From VAZQ01 sp963821505 (GTDB lineage: Bacteria; Pseudomonadota; Alphaproteobacteria; Rhizobiales; Xanthobacteraceae): DNA of 64,000 nucleotides. The notes beneath the pieces were generated by a model. The model saw only the letters and a program-made list of their open reading frames with translations, made no database searches and was not told the DNA's origin. The stretch's first letter is position 1, and each line of letters opens with the position of its first letter. Positions 43,009-51,539 of this stretch are shown here, one piece after another. Made by a program: the position numbers and the translations under genes. The stretch is from contig CAWGEH010000023.1 in assembly GCA_963821505.1 (NCBI GenBank), positions 46,134 to 110,133 of the forward strand, given 5' to 3'.

Positions 43009-43140
43009 CCGCGGCCATTGTAAACAACAATGAAAAAACAATGGGCCGCCGCGGTCGCGCCCGCCAAGGCTCGCGGCCCCGGCCATGTGATCGCGCTGCT
43101 CCGTGCAGATAACAGGCGGAAAACAATGGACCGGCCGCTC
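43009..43140. promoter_or_regulatory. Candidate operator array upstream of puuE
   Basis: The motif ACAATGGxCCG occurs three times: on the minus strand (GTTTACAATGGCCGCGG at 43010-43026) and on the plus strand at about 43036-43048 (AACAATGGGCCGCCG) and 43122-43140 (AACAATGGACCGGCCG). The first two face each other around ATTGTAAACAACAAT, a perfect 5-5-5 inverted repeat. This looks like a repressor/activator site set but no regulator is adjacent. Confidence 0.4.
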
Positions 43141-43185
43141 GGCGGCTCGGCTGGGCGCGCGGGCGGTCACATGGGGCCGGCGCGA

Positions 43186-43218
43186 CAAAAAGCCCGGCGC
43201 GGTATTCCCGCCCGGGCA
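43186..43218 (-). terminator. Rho-independent terminator after puuD
   Basis: On the minus strand GCCCGGGCGGG, loop AATA, CCGCGCCGGGC forms a GC-rich stem followed at once by TTTTTG. It is about 105 nt beyond the puuD stop. Confidence 0.8.
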
Positions 43219-43323
43219 ACATGCGCAGTATTGCATATTGTCGTACTTGTAGGTGATTCTCGTTACGGAGTCAAGAGGAAATCGCCTGCGGATCGATGGC
43301 GCAAGCGCGCGGTCGGGGGGCCG

Positions 43324-44520
43324 TCACTGCGACGGGGCGCCGGCCGCGAGCCAGGCCGCGAGCACCTGGCGCTCCTGCGGGGTGATTTCGGTGATGTTGC
43401 CGGGAGGCATGGCGCGCGAGCGCACGGCGTTGATCTCGATCAGGCGAGCATGACGCCGAATGCTCGCGGGATCGTCGAGCACGACGCCCTTGGGCGCCGC
43501 GTGCACCCCGGGCCAGAGCGGTTCGTCGCGGTGGCACATGCTGCAGCGTGAGAGCACGATGTTCTCGGCGGCCTTGGCGTCGACCTTGTCGGCGCGTGCG
43601 CCGATGCCGCCGGGTCCGGCGCCCGACAGCCACGCCACCGCCAACATGCCGGCCGCCGCCACGCCCCAGGTCCACCACGGGCTGCCCTTGCCCTCGTGCC
43701 GGGAATTGAAGAAGTGGCGGATGATGGGGCCGATCGCGAGCACGATGGCGACGATCAGCCAGTTGAAGCGGGTGGCGAACATCAGTGGGTAGTGGTTGGA
43801 GATCATCAGGAAGACGACCGGCAGCGTGAGGTAGTTGTTGTGGACCGAGCGCTGCTTGGCCTCCTCGCCCCACACCGGATCGGGCGTTTTTCCCGCGAGC
43901 AGGGCGGTCACGGTCTTCTTCTGATTCGGGATGACGATGATGAAGACGTTCGCCACCATGATGGTGCCGATCAGCGCGCCGATCTGGGTGAAGGCGCCGC
44001 GCCCGCTGAACACATGGGTGAAACCATAGGTGAGGCCGACGAGAAAGACGTAGCCCACCAGCGCGAGCGCGACCTCATGCCGGCCGAGCGGGGAGCGGCA
44101 CAGCGCCTCGTAGATGAGCCACGCGAGCACGAGGCTTCCGAACGCGATGGCCGCGGCGGTCGGCGCGGTGAGATCGAGCACGGACCTGTCGATCAGGTAG
44201 AGATCGGCGCCGAGATAGTAGACGATCACCAGCAGCGCGAAGCCCGAGAGCCACGTGGTATAGGCTTCCCATTTGAACCAGGTCAGCTCGTCCGGCATGC
44301 GGGCAGGGGCGACCAGATATTTCACCATGTGGTAGAAGCCGCCGCCGTGGACTTGCCAGGCGTCGCCCTGTACGCCCTGCGGCAGACCGGATCGCGGCTT
44401 GAGGCTGAGATCGAGATGGATGAAATAAAATGAACTGCCGATCCAGGCGATGCCGGCAACGACGTGCAGCCACCGGACGATGAGGCTCAGCCACTCGGTG
44501 AGCACGGACTCCACGATCAC
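43324..44520 (-). CDS. puuD: Membrane-bound urate hydroxylase with C-terminal cytochrome c domain
   Basis: 398 residues. About eight membrane segments occupy residues 1-300 (for example WLSLIVRWLHVVAGIAWIGS and VANVFIIVIPNQKK), with TYGFTHVFSGRGAF and WGEEAKQRSVHNNYLTLPV typical of PuuD. A periplasmic or cytoplasmic cytochrome c domain follows: haem motif CSMCH (Cys326, Cys329, His330) and likely axial Met371 in RAMPPGN. It hydroxylates urate to 5-hydroxyisourate, feeding electrons to the respiratory chain instead of O2 directly. The GTG at 44520 has GCGAGGG upstream. Product is taken up by the HIUase domain encoded 1.3 kb downstream. Confidence 0.93.
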   Translation of the reverse strand: MIVESVLTEWLSLIVRWLHVVAGIAWIGSSFYFIHLDLSLKPRSGLPQGVQGDAWQVHGGGFYHMVKYLVAPARMPDELTWFKWEAYTTWLSGFALLVIVYYLGADLYLIDRSVLDLTAPTAAAIAFGSLVLAWLIYEALCRSPLGRHEVALALVGYVFLVGLTYGFTHVFSGRGAFTQIGALIGTIMVANVFIIVIPNQKKTVTALLAGKTPDPVWGEEAKQRSVHNNYLTLPVVFLMISNHYPLMFATRFNWLIVAIVLAIGPIIRHFFNSRHEGKGSPWWTWGVAAAGMLAVAWLSGAGPGGIGARADKVDAKAAENIVLSRCSMCHRDEPLWPGVHAAPKGVVLDDPASIRRHARLIEINAVRSRAMPPGNITEITPQERQVLAAWLAAGAPSQ

Positions 44521-44584
44521 AATCCCTCGCTTCGTTCGGCCAATTTTGCCTCGGAGCCTGTTGCGGTCAACTCGACGCAAACGT

Positions 44585-44731
44585 GCAGGGTGGGCATTGC
44601 GCGCTTTCGGTCCCTCATCCGCGTCTGCGGCGCGGGCGCAATGCCCACGCGTCCTATCCGCGTGGGCAAAATCGCTCCGCGATGGCAATGCGAATTTGTC
44701 GTCCTCGGCAAGCGATTTTGCCCACCCTACG
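44585..44731. repeat. GTAGGGTGGGCA-type hairpin repeat, copy B
   Basis: CAGGGTGGGCATTGCGCGC to GATTTTGCCCACCCTACGG, with inner GGGCGCAATGCCCACGCG and CGCGTGGGCAAAATCGCT. Very close to copy A at 18534 over its whole length and in the same orientation. Confidence 0.8.
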
Positions 44732-44795
44732 GAACTGCTTGCGCTGATTCCATTTCAACGAGATACCCTCTCGTGCCCCGGTCGCGGCAGGATGA

Positions 44796-44812
44796 CAGGC
44801 ACGCCTTTCGCA
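44796..44812 (+). promoter_or_regulatory. Sigma-54-like promoter before the AllC-like gene
   Basis: CAGGCACGCCTTTCGCA has GG and GC at exact -24/-12 spacing; it differs from the core consensus at two bases (A for T in TGG, C for T in TTGC). Predicted start near 44823, about 46 nt before ATG 44869. Confidence 0.5.
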
Positions 44813-44868
44813 TTGCAAGAGCGATACCAAGGACATAGTGCATGGACATGGTGACGGAGGCAAAGAGC

Positions 44869-46119
44869 ATGGACGCCGACGCCGTGCAGGGCGCGTTCGG
44901 CAGGCGAATCATGGAGCTCGCCGACCGCCTCGCGCAATGGTCGGAGGATTCCGACGGCCTCACCTGTACCTACCTCTCGCCGGTTCACCGTCGCGTCGCC
45001 GCGGAAATCCGCGACTGGCTGCGCCAGGCCGGCTTGACCACCGAAATCGACGCCGTCGGCAACGTGACGGGGCGCTATCCCGCCGCCGATCCGGGAGCGC
45101 GCACGCTGATCGTCGCCTCGCACTACGACACCGTCCGCAACGCCGGCAAGTACGACGGCCGGCTCGGCGTCCTGATCGCGCTGGTGCTGGTCGAGGAGCT
45201 CAAGCGCCTCGGCCGCAAGCTGCCGTTTCACCTCGACGTGGTCGCATTCTCGGAGGAGGAGGGCGTGCGCTTCTCCTCGAGCTTTCTCGGCAGCAGCGCG
45301 GTCGCGGGACGCTTCGACCCGGCCCTACTCGAGCGCCGCGACGCCGCCGGACATAGCCTGGCGGCGGTGATGCGCGAGGCCGATCTCGATCCGGCCGGGA
45401 TTCCCGCGCTCGCGCGCCGCGGCGACGGGCTCGTCGGCTATCTCGAAGTCCACATCGAGCAAGGCCCGGTCCTGCTCGAGGAGGGACTGCCGGTCGGGAT
45501 CGTGAGCGCGATCGCCGGCACCGTCCGGTGCCTGGTCACGATCAGCGGCACCGCCGGCCATGCCGGCACCGTGCCGATGGCGCGGCGTCACGACGCCGCG
45601 GCGGCGGCGGCCGAGCTCGTGCTCCATGTCGAGAGGCGCTGCGCGCAGGCGCCAACCTTGGTCGGCACGGTCGGCCAGCTCGCCGTGCCCAACGGCGCCA
45701 TCAACATCATTCCCGGGCGCTGCGAGCTGACGCTCGATGTCCGGGCCGCCGACGATGCCACGCGCGACGCCGCCGTCGACGACATCATGGCGGAGATCGG
45801 GCGAATCGCGGCGCGGCGCGGGGTCGGCATCGAGAGCAGGGAGGTGCAGCGAACCGCGGCGGTGCGCTGCTCGCCGCGCCTGCAGTCGCTGCTGGCCGAT
45901 GCCGCGGCGCGCGCAGGAATCAAGCCGCGCTACCTTCCGAGCGGCGCCGGCCACGATGCCATGATGTTCGACGGCCTCACCGAGACCGCGATGTTGTTCG
46001 TGCGCTGCGGAAACGGCGGCGTCAGCCATTCTCCGCGCGAGATCATCACGGCCGAGGACGCCGATGTCGCCGCGCGCGTCATGCTCGATGCCGTGCTCCG
46101 GCTGGCCGACATGCCATGA
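44869..46119 (+). CDS. Allantoate amidohydrolase-like M20 enzyme
   Basis: 416 residues of the M20 amidase/hydantoinase-carbamoylase family. Metal ligands: His/Asp in VASHYDTVRNAGKYDG, Glu-Glu in VVAFSEEEGVRFSSSFLGS, His in VHIEQGPVL and a C-terminal His in GGVSHSPREII. The inserted dimerisation domain spans about 205-325 (SGTAGHAGTVPM). It resembles AllC (allantoate to ureidoglycine, ammonia and CO2) and N-carbamoyl amino acid hydrolases, which cannot be separated by eye; the PuuE/PuuD context favours allantoate. ATG 44869 is chosen because GGAGG lies eight bases upstream; ATG 44842 is possible. Overlaps the next gene (ATGA). Confidence 0.87.
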   Translation: MDADAVQGAFGRRIMELADRLAQWSEDSDGLTCTYLSPVHRRVAAEIRDWLRQAGLTTEIDAVGNVTGRYPAADPGARTLIVASHYDTVRNAGKYDGRLGVLIALVLVEELKRLGRKLPFHLDVVAFSEEEGVRFSSSFLGSSAVAGRFDPALLERRDAAGHSLAAVMREADLDPAGIPALARRGDGLVGYLEVHIEQGPVLLEEGLPVGIVSAIAGTVRCLVTISGTAGHAGTVPMARRHDAAAAAAELVLHVERRCAQAPTLVGTVGQLAVPNGAINIIPGRCELTLDVRAADDATRDAAVDDIMAEIGRIAARRGVGIESREVQRTAAVRCSPRLQSLLADAAARAGIKPRYLPSGAGHDAMMFDGLTETAMLFVRCGNGGVSHSPREIITAEDADVAARVMLDAVLRLADMP

Positions 46120-47381
46120 CGCTCGCCGACGTCATCAGCGCATTCGTCGACCGCGAATTTGCACGCGAGACCGAGTTCCTCGCCGAGCTGGTGAAGGTGC
46201 CGAGCGACAATCCGCCCGGCGATTGTGCGCCGCATGCCGCGCGCGCGCGGCAGCTCCTGCAACGGCTTGGCCTCACGGTCGAGGCGCACGAAGTGTCGCG
46301 AGCCGTCGTGGAAGCAGCCGGCATGAGGAGCGCGACGAATCTCATCGTCCGCCATCGCTTCGGCGAGGGGCCGATCATCGCGCTCAATGCCCACGGCGAC
46401 GTGGTTCCGCCCGGGCTCGGATGGCGCCTCGACCCCTATGGCGCCGTGATCGAGCACGGCCCCGATGGTGCGGTCATGTATGGGCGCGGCGTGGCGGTGT
46501 CGAAATCGGATTTCGCCACCTACACCTGGGCGCTGCTCGCGCTCGCGGCGGCGGCTGCGCAAGGGAGCAAGCTCGGCGGAACGCTCGAACTGCATTTCAC
46601 CTACGACGAGGAGGCCGGCGGCATCGTCGGGCCGAAATGGCTGCTGGCTGAGGGGCTGACCAGGCCCGACGCGGTGATCGCCGCGGGCTTTTCCTACGCG
46701 GTCGTCACCGCCCACGACGGCTGCCTGCATCTGGAGGCGACGGTCACGGGCAAGCAGGCGCACGCCGCCATGCCGGAGAGCGGTGTGGACGCGCTGGAAG
46801 CGGCCAACACGGTCCTCACCGCGCTCTATGCGCATCGCGCCACGCTCGCGCTGACACGGTCCGGTACCGCGGGCATCGTCGCGCCGACGCTGAACGTCGG
46901 ACTGATCAAGGGCGGCATCAATACCAACGTGGTTCCGGACCGGGTCGTGTTCCGCATCGACCGCCGCATGATTCCGGAGGAGGATCCCGCCAAGGTCGAA
47001 GCCGAGCTGCGCGGACTGATCGCAAGCGCCGCCGCGCGCCATCCGCAAATCACGCTCGAGGTCCAGCGCCTCCTGCTGGCACGGCCGCTCACGCCGCAGC
47101 CGGGCACGGATCGGATCGCGGCCGCGATCGCGCGCCACGCCAAGCGGATCCTCGGTGTCGACGTGCCGGTGACCGGCGTGCCGCTCTATACCGATGCGCG
47201 CCATTACGCGGCGGCCGGCATACCGATCGTGCTCTACGGCGCAGGTCCCCGCTCGATCCTCGAGGCGAACGCGCACAACGCCAACGAGAACCTGCGCCTC
47301 GACGACCTGCGCGCCGCCACCAAGATCGTCGCGCTCGCGGTCGCCGACTTGCTCAGGGCAGGCTGTCCGCCCAGCACTTGA
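46116..47381 (+). CDS. M20 family peptidase/deacylase (ArgE/DapE-like)
   Basis: 421 residues. LNAHGDVVPPG has the first metal His/Asp, FTYDEEAGGIVGPKWLL the catalytic and bridging Glu pair, GKQAHAAMPESGVDALE the dimerisation-domain His, and GAGPRSILEANAHNANE the C-terminal His. It is ArgE/DapE-like rather than AllC-like. It is co-translated with the AllC-like gene (ATGA overlap), so it probably hydrolyses a related ureide or acyl-amino compound, perhaps a later intermediate; no substrate can be named. Confidence 0.85.
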   Translation: MTLADVISAFVDREFARETEFLAELVKVPSDNPPGDCAPHAARARQLLQRLGLTVEAHEVSRAVVEAAGMRSATNLIVRHRFGEGPIIALNAHGDVVPPGLGWRLDPYGAVIEHGPDGAVMYGRGVAVSKSDFATYTWALLALAAAAAQGSKLGGTLELHFTYDEEAGGIVGPKWLLAEGLTRPDAVIAAGFSYAVVTAHDGCLHLEATVTGKQAHAAMPESGVDALEAANTVLTALYAHRATLALTRSGTAGIVAPTLNVGLIKGGINTNVVPDRVVFRIDRRMIPEEDPAKVEAELRGLIASAAARHPQITLEVQRLLLARPLTPQPGTDRIAAAIARHAKRILGVDVPVTGVPLYTDARHYAAAGIPIVLYGAGPRSILEANAHNANENLRLDDLRAATKIVALAVADLLRAGCPPST

Positions 47382-47575
47382 CCGATGCCGTCGTGTACGG
47401 GTCTTCCATGATGCTCAAACTCGCCCGGAACAAGCACCTTTCATCGTATCGGCCGACGGCTCATTCATTCATGGGCTAAACTTCAATCTGAGCATGGCCG
47501 GAACCAACGTTGGGTTGACCAAGCTCGGCGCTGCCGCAATGCTAGTATTCAAGCCGACCACCGGTCAGCCGGGGG

Positions 47576-50371
47576 ATGTCGGATCAAACCATGACGATCG
47601 GGATCACCGGACCGAGGCGGCGGGCGCTGTGGCGAGGCGGCGTGATGGCGCTCATCATCGCCGCCATCGTCGGGTCGATCTGGCTGATCCTGCTGGGGCT
47701 CACGGCCAATTTCCTGGTCGATTGGCTGTGGTTTTCCAGGGTCGGCTATTCGGGCGTCTTCTGGACGACCGTCTTCGCCGAAGCCGAGGTCTTCTCCGCA
47801 GTCTTCGTGGCGACCGCCATCATCCTATGGGTGAACGGATCGGTCGCGTCCCGCCTCGCCCGGTCACCGTGGACGCAGCGTCCCCGCGACTTCGAGTGGA
47901 AAGACGCGGGCGTTGCGACCTTGCCCGACGTGTTGGAATTCATGCGCCTTCGGCTGCCGTGGCCGGTCGTGGTCACCGGCGGTGCTGGCCTCCTCGCCGC
48001 GCTTGTCGCCTGGGGAGAGGTCCACAACTGGGGCGTCTTCCTGCGGTTCCTCTATCAGGTGCCCTACGGCGCGAGCGAGCCCCTCTACGGCAAGGACATC
48101 GGCTTTTATCTCTTTGCGCTGCCGGCCTATGTCGTCATCAAGAATTGGATGCTGATCACGCTCGTCCTGAGCGCGCTCTTCGCCGGAGCGATCTATTGGG
48201 TGCACGGCGACATCGAGTACGACGCCCAGCGCCGGTCGATGTCGGCGAAAGCGATCGCCCACGGCTCGGTGCTGCTCGGCTTCTTCTTCGCGGTCAAGGC
48301 ATGGTCCTACGGTCTCGACCGCTATCTGCTGGTCTACAGCGACAACGGTGTGGTGGTCGGCGCGGGCTATACCGACATCCATGTGGAGCTGCCCGTTCTC
48401 TGGTTGCTCACCGGGCTTTCGACCGTTGCGGCATTCGCCACATGGGCGAACCTCAGGGTGCGCACCTACCGACTTCCCGCCGCAGCGGCGGTGCTCGTCT
48501 TCGGCGGCTCCATCGTGCTCTCGGCCGTGGTCCCAGGTTTATTCCAGCGCCTGTTCGTCAAGCCAAACGAGCTAAAACTGGAGAAGCCCTATATCGAACG
48601 CAACATCGCGCTGACCCAGCAGGCCTACAATCTCCGTCAGATCACGCCGAAACCCTTCCCCGCCGAGCAGGACCTCACCTTCAAGGCGCTCGAGGCCAAC
48701 AAGGCAACCATCGACAACATAAGGCTGTGGGACTGGCAGCCGCTGATGGATTCCTACGTGCAGCTGCAGGAGATTCGCACCTATTACAAGTTCCATGACG
48801 TGGACGTCGACCGCTATTGGCTCGACGCGGCGTACCAAAGCGTGATGCTCTCTGCCCGCGAGCTGAAATCCTCGCTGCTGCCGCCGAACGCGCAGACATG
48901 GGTCAACCGGCACGTACTCTTCACCCACGGCAATGGCGTGGTGATGAGTCCGGTCACCCGCAAGAGCGCCGAAGGGCTGCCGTTGTTCTATCTGCGCGAT
49001 ATTCCTCCGGTCGCGACCGGCGGCCCCGACATCCGCGAGCCGCGCATCTATTACGGGCAAGAGACCGACAGCTTCATCATCGTCAAGGGGAGCACGCCGG
49101 AGTTCGACTACCCGAAGGGGAAAGACAATATCTACGCGGCCTATGCGGGCACGGGCGGCGTTCCCGTGGACGGAATCGGGCGGAGAATCCTCTTCGCCTG
49201 GTACTTCAGCGACGTGAACCTGCTGCTCTCGAGCTACATTACCGGCGGAAGCCGGATCATGATCCGCCGCGACATCCAAGAACGGGTGCGCACGATCGCC
49301 CCGTTCTTCCGCCTCGACCGCGACCCCTATCTGGTGATCAGCGACGGGCGGCTGTTCTGGATGCAGGATGCCTATACGACGAGCGGCTATTTTCCCTATG
49401 CGCAGCCCGCGCAGGGCCTCGACCTCAACTACATCCGCAATTCTGTAAAGATCGTCGTCGATGCCTATAACGGGACCGTCGACTTTTATCTGATGGATTC
49501 CGCGGAGCCGATCGCCGCGACCTACCAGCGCATCTTCCCGGGCCTGTTCAAGCCGTTCGCGGCCATGCCGGCGGGATTGCAGAAGCACATTCGCTATCCG
49601 GAGGACCTCTTCCTGATTCAGGCGCGCCTCTATCAAGCCTACCACATGGAGGCGGCCGACGTTTTCTACAATCGCGAGGATCTCTGGCAATTCCCGCGCC
49701 AGCCGGGCGGCGGCGGTACTGCCATGATGGTACCTTACTACATCATCATGCGGCTGCCCGGGGAGGCGCAGGCCGAATTCTTCCTCATGCTTCCCATGGT
49801 GCCGAGCCGCCGCGACAACATGATCGCGTGGCTCGCCGCGCGCTGCGACCCGCCCGACTACGGCAAGCTGATCGTCTATGAGTTTCCCAAGGAGAAGCTG
49901 GTCTACGGCCCGTTCCAGATCGAGGCGCTGATCAATCAGAACACCGACATCTCTCAGCAAATCTCGCTGTGGAACCAAATGGGCTCGCGGGTGATCCGCG
50001 GAAACGTGCTTGTGGTCCCGATCGAGGGCTCGATTCTCTATGTATCGCCGCTCTATTTGCGGGCGGAGCAGGGACAATTGCCGGAGCTCAAGCGCGTGAT
50101 CGCAGCCTATGGCGATCACGTGGTGATGAAGGAGACGCTCGCCGAGGCATTGTCGGCGCTCTTCGAGGCCGGCGCCGCGCCAGCGGCTCCGAGCACTGCG
50201 ACGCGAACGCCGCTCGCAGGTCCCGCGGCAGATCGGGTGCGGGAGGCGCTCGACCACTACAATCAAGCAATCGAGCGCCTAAAATCCGGAGACTGGGCAG
50301 GCTTCGGCACGGAACTCGACGCAATGCGCGGGCTCTTGGAGGATGTGAACCAGCAATCGGGCGGCCACTAG
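47576..50371 (+). CDS. UPF0182 (COG1615) family large membrane protein
   Basis: 931 residues, usual length for the family. About seven membrane segments lie in the first 320 residues (GVMALIIAAIVGSIWLILLG is the first), followed by a large extracytoplasmic domain with family blocks such as RNIALTQQAYNL, IRLWDWQPLMDSYVQLQEIR, PEFDYPKGKDN and YPEDLFLIQARLYQAYHM. The C-terminal 70 residues are Ala/Pro-rich then a helix ending near DVNQQSGGH. Function is unknown. The start may be ATG 47576 or 47591. The TAG stop shares two bases with a 103-bp palindromic repeat. Confidence 0.9.
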   Translation: MSDQTMTIGITGPRRRALWRGGVMALIIAAIVGSIWLILLGLTANFLVDWLWFSRVGYSGVFWTTVFAEAEVFSAVFVATAIILWVNGSVASRLARSPWTQRPRDFEWKDAGVATLPDVLEFMRLRLPWPVVVTGGAGLLAALVAWGEVHNWGVFLRFLYQVPYGASEPLYGKDIGFYLFALPAYVVIKNWMLITLVLSALFAGAIYWVHGDIEYDAQRRSMSAKAIAHGSVLLGFFFAVKAWSYGLDRYLLVYSDNGVVVGAGYTDIHVELPVLWLLTGLSTVAAFATWANLRVRTYRLPAAAAVLVFGGSIVLSAVVPGLFQRLFVKPNELKLEKPYIERNIALTQQAYNLRQITPKPFPAEQDLTFKALEANKATIDNIRLWDWQPLMDSYVQLQEIRTYYKFHDVDVDRYWLDAAYQSVMLSARELKSSLLPPNAQTWVNRHVLFTHGNGVVMSPVTRKSAEGLPLFYLRDIPPVATGGPDIREPRIYYGQETDSFIIVKGSTPEFDYPKGKDNIYAAYAGTGGVPVDGIGRRILFAWYFSDVNLLLSSYITGGSRIMIRRDIQERVRTIAPFFRLDRDPYLVISDGRLFWMQDAYTTSGYFPYAQPAQGLDLNYIRNSVKIVVDAYNGTVDFYLMDSAEPIAATYQRIFPGLFKPFAAMPAGLQKHIRYPEDLFLIQARLYQAYHMEAADVFYNREDLWQFPRQPGGGGTAMMVPYYIIMRLPGEAQAEFFLMLPMVPSRRDNMIAWLAARCDPPDYGKLIVYEFPKEKLVYGPFQIEALINQNTDISQQISLWNQMGSRVIRGNVLVVPIEGSILYVSPLYLRAEQGQLPELKRVIAAYGDHVVMKETLAEALSALFEAGAAPAAPSTATRTPLAGPAADRVREALDHYNQAIERLKSGDWAGFGTELDAMRGLLEDVNQQSGGH

Positions 50372-50472
50372 AGCGCATCCCGATTGGGTCGAATCGTGAT
50401 GCGCTCTAAATTCTTCGATTTTGCGCATGTTCTGTTCGGAAAACCGGTTCCCACTTTTCCGGAACATGCGCT
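50370..50472 (+). repeat. 103-bp palindromic repeat, copy 2
   Basis: Same sequence and orientation as copy 1 with a few substitutions (GGGTCGAATCG, CTCTAAATTC). Its first two bases form part of the UPF0182 stop codon. Confidence 0.9.
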
Positions 50473-50532
50473 AAGGGTACCCTCTATGGCGCCGGCCTGC
50501 CTAAGAACGCAACGGCCGCCGCGAGGAGGCCG

Positions 50533-51195
50533 TCACCGGCCCGGCTGCGGCACGATGCGGATATAGGGTTTCGGCGCTTTCCAGCCCTGCGGATATTGCT
50601 TCTTGGCATCCTCGTCGCTGACCGACCCGGCGATGATCACGTCTTCGCCGTGCTTCCAGTTCACCGGCGTCGCCACCTTATGCTTGGCGGTGAGTTGCAG
50701 GGAGTCGATCACCCGCAGGACCTCGTCGAAATTGCGGCCCGTGGTCATCGGATAGACCAGGATGAGCTTGACCTTCTTGTCCGGGCCGATGACGAAGACG
50801 TTGCGCACGGTCTGATTGTCCGCGGCCGTGCGTTTCGCCGGATCGCCCGACACGGCTGCGGGAAGCATGCCGTAGAGCTTCGACACGTTGAAGTCGGTGT
50901 CGCCGATCATCGGGTAGTTCGGCGCGAAGCCCTGCGTCTCCTTGATGTCGCTTGCCCAGCCCGCGTGCTTGTCGACCGGATCGACGGACAGCCCGATGAT
51001 CTTCACCCCGCGCTTGTCGAATTCCGGCTTGATCTTGGCCATGTAGCCGAGCTCGGTCGTGCAGACCGGCGTGAAGTCCTTGGGGTGCGAGAACAGCACC
51101 GCCCAGCTGTTCCCGATCCAATCATGAAAGCGGATTTTGCCTCCGGTCGTCTCCGCTTGGAAATCCGGAGCCGTATCATTGATCGCGAGAACCAT
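50533..51195 (-). CDS. 1-Cys peroxiredoxin (Prx6-type)
   Basis: 220 residues, typical of 1-Cys Prx. The peroxidatic Cys45 lies in HPKDFTPVCTTE, and there is no other Cys, so reduction must come from an outside thiol such as glutathione. The conserved Arg is in KRTAADNQTVRNVFVI, and the long C-terminal dimer domain (TAKHKVATPVNWKHGEDVII) is that of Prx6/AhpC-1Cys. It reduces H2O2 and organic peroxides in the cytoplasm. AGGAGGGG precedes the ATG. Divergent from an AraC regulator that may control it. Confidence 0.95.
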   Translation of the reverse strand: MVLAINDTAPDFQAETTGGKIRFHDWIGNSWAVLFSHPKDFTPVCTTELGYMAKIKPEFDKRGVKIIGLSVDPVDKHAGWASDIKETQGFAPNYPMIGDTDFNVSKLYGMLPAAVSGDPAKRTAADNQTVRNVFVIGPDKKVKLILVYPMTTGRNFDEVLRVIDSLQLTAKHKVATPVNWKHGEDVIIAGSVSDEDAKKQYPQGWKAPKPYIRIVPQPGR

Positions 51196-51539
51196 CGTTC
51201 CCCTCCTGAGAGCTCAATGCAGAGCGTGAACGCGATAGGTCGCGGCGGCGCGACCGGTTCGCCGATGCCGCTGCGCTGACGCAAGCGCACGTGCAAACGG
51301 CAGTCGGGGAGCAAAATTGCACGCGGTTCGAACGGTGTCTTGGACTGATACACAAATTCGAACGGACCTACGTGCCATAACCTGGCAGACAACGTCGCCC
51401 TCGCCCTATCATGGTCGCAGTCTTGGACTTGGGCGAATCCCGAATTGGCTTGATGCGAACAACCCCTGCGTTTTTTGATGAAATTGATCTCCCGATGTTG
51501 TAGGGCAGGGCTATCTCTGGCTCGATCTATGAAAGCGCC
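51196..51539. promoter_or_regulatory. 344-base divergent control region between peroxiredoxin and AraC genes
   Basis: No gene is supported. Two direct-repeat pairs stand out: TTCGAACGG at 51327-51335 and 51357-51365 (30 bases apart, about three helical turns), and GTCTTGGACT at 51337-51346 and 51420-51429. AraC-family regulators commonly bind tandem direct repeats, so these are candidate sites. Confidence 0.45.

Larger units (their letters stand above)
42943..43323. other. 381-base gap between puuD and puuE
   Basis: Holds a Rho-independent terminator for puuD (43186-43218) and three copies of an ACAATGGxCCG motif near the puuE side (43009-43140). No gene is supported. Since puuD is terminated here, puuE probably has its own promoter in this gap. 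Confidence 0.55.
44521..44868. other. 348-base divergent region between puuD and the AllC-like gene
   Basis: Contains a GTAGGGTGGGCA-type repeat (44585-44731) and a sigma-54-like site facing the AllC-like gene (44796-44812). No gene is supported. Confidence 0.55.
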
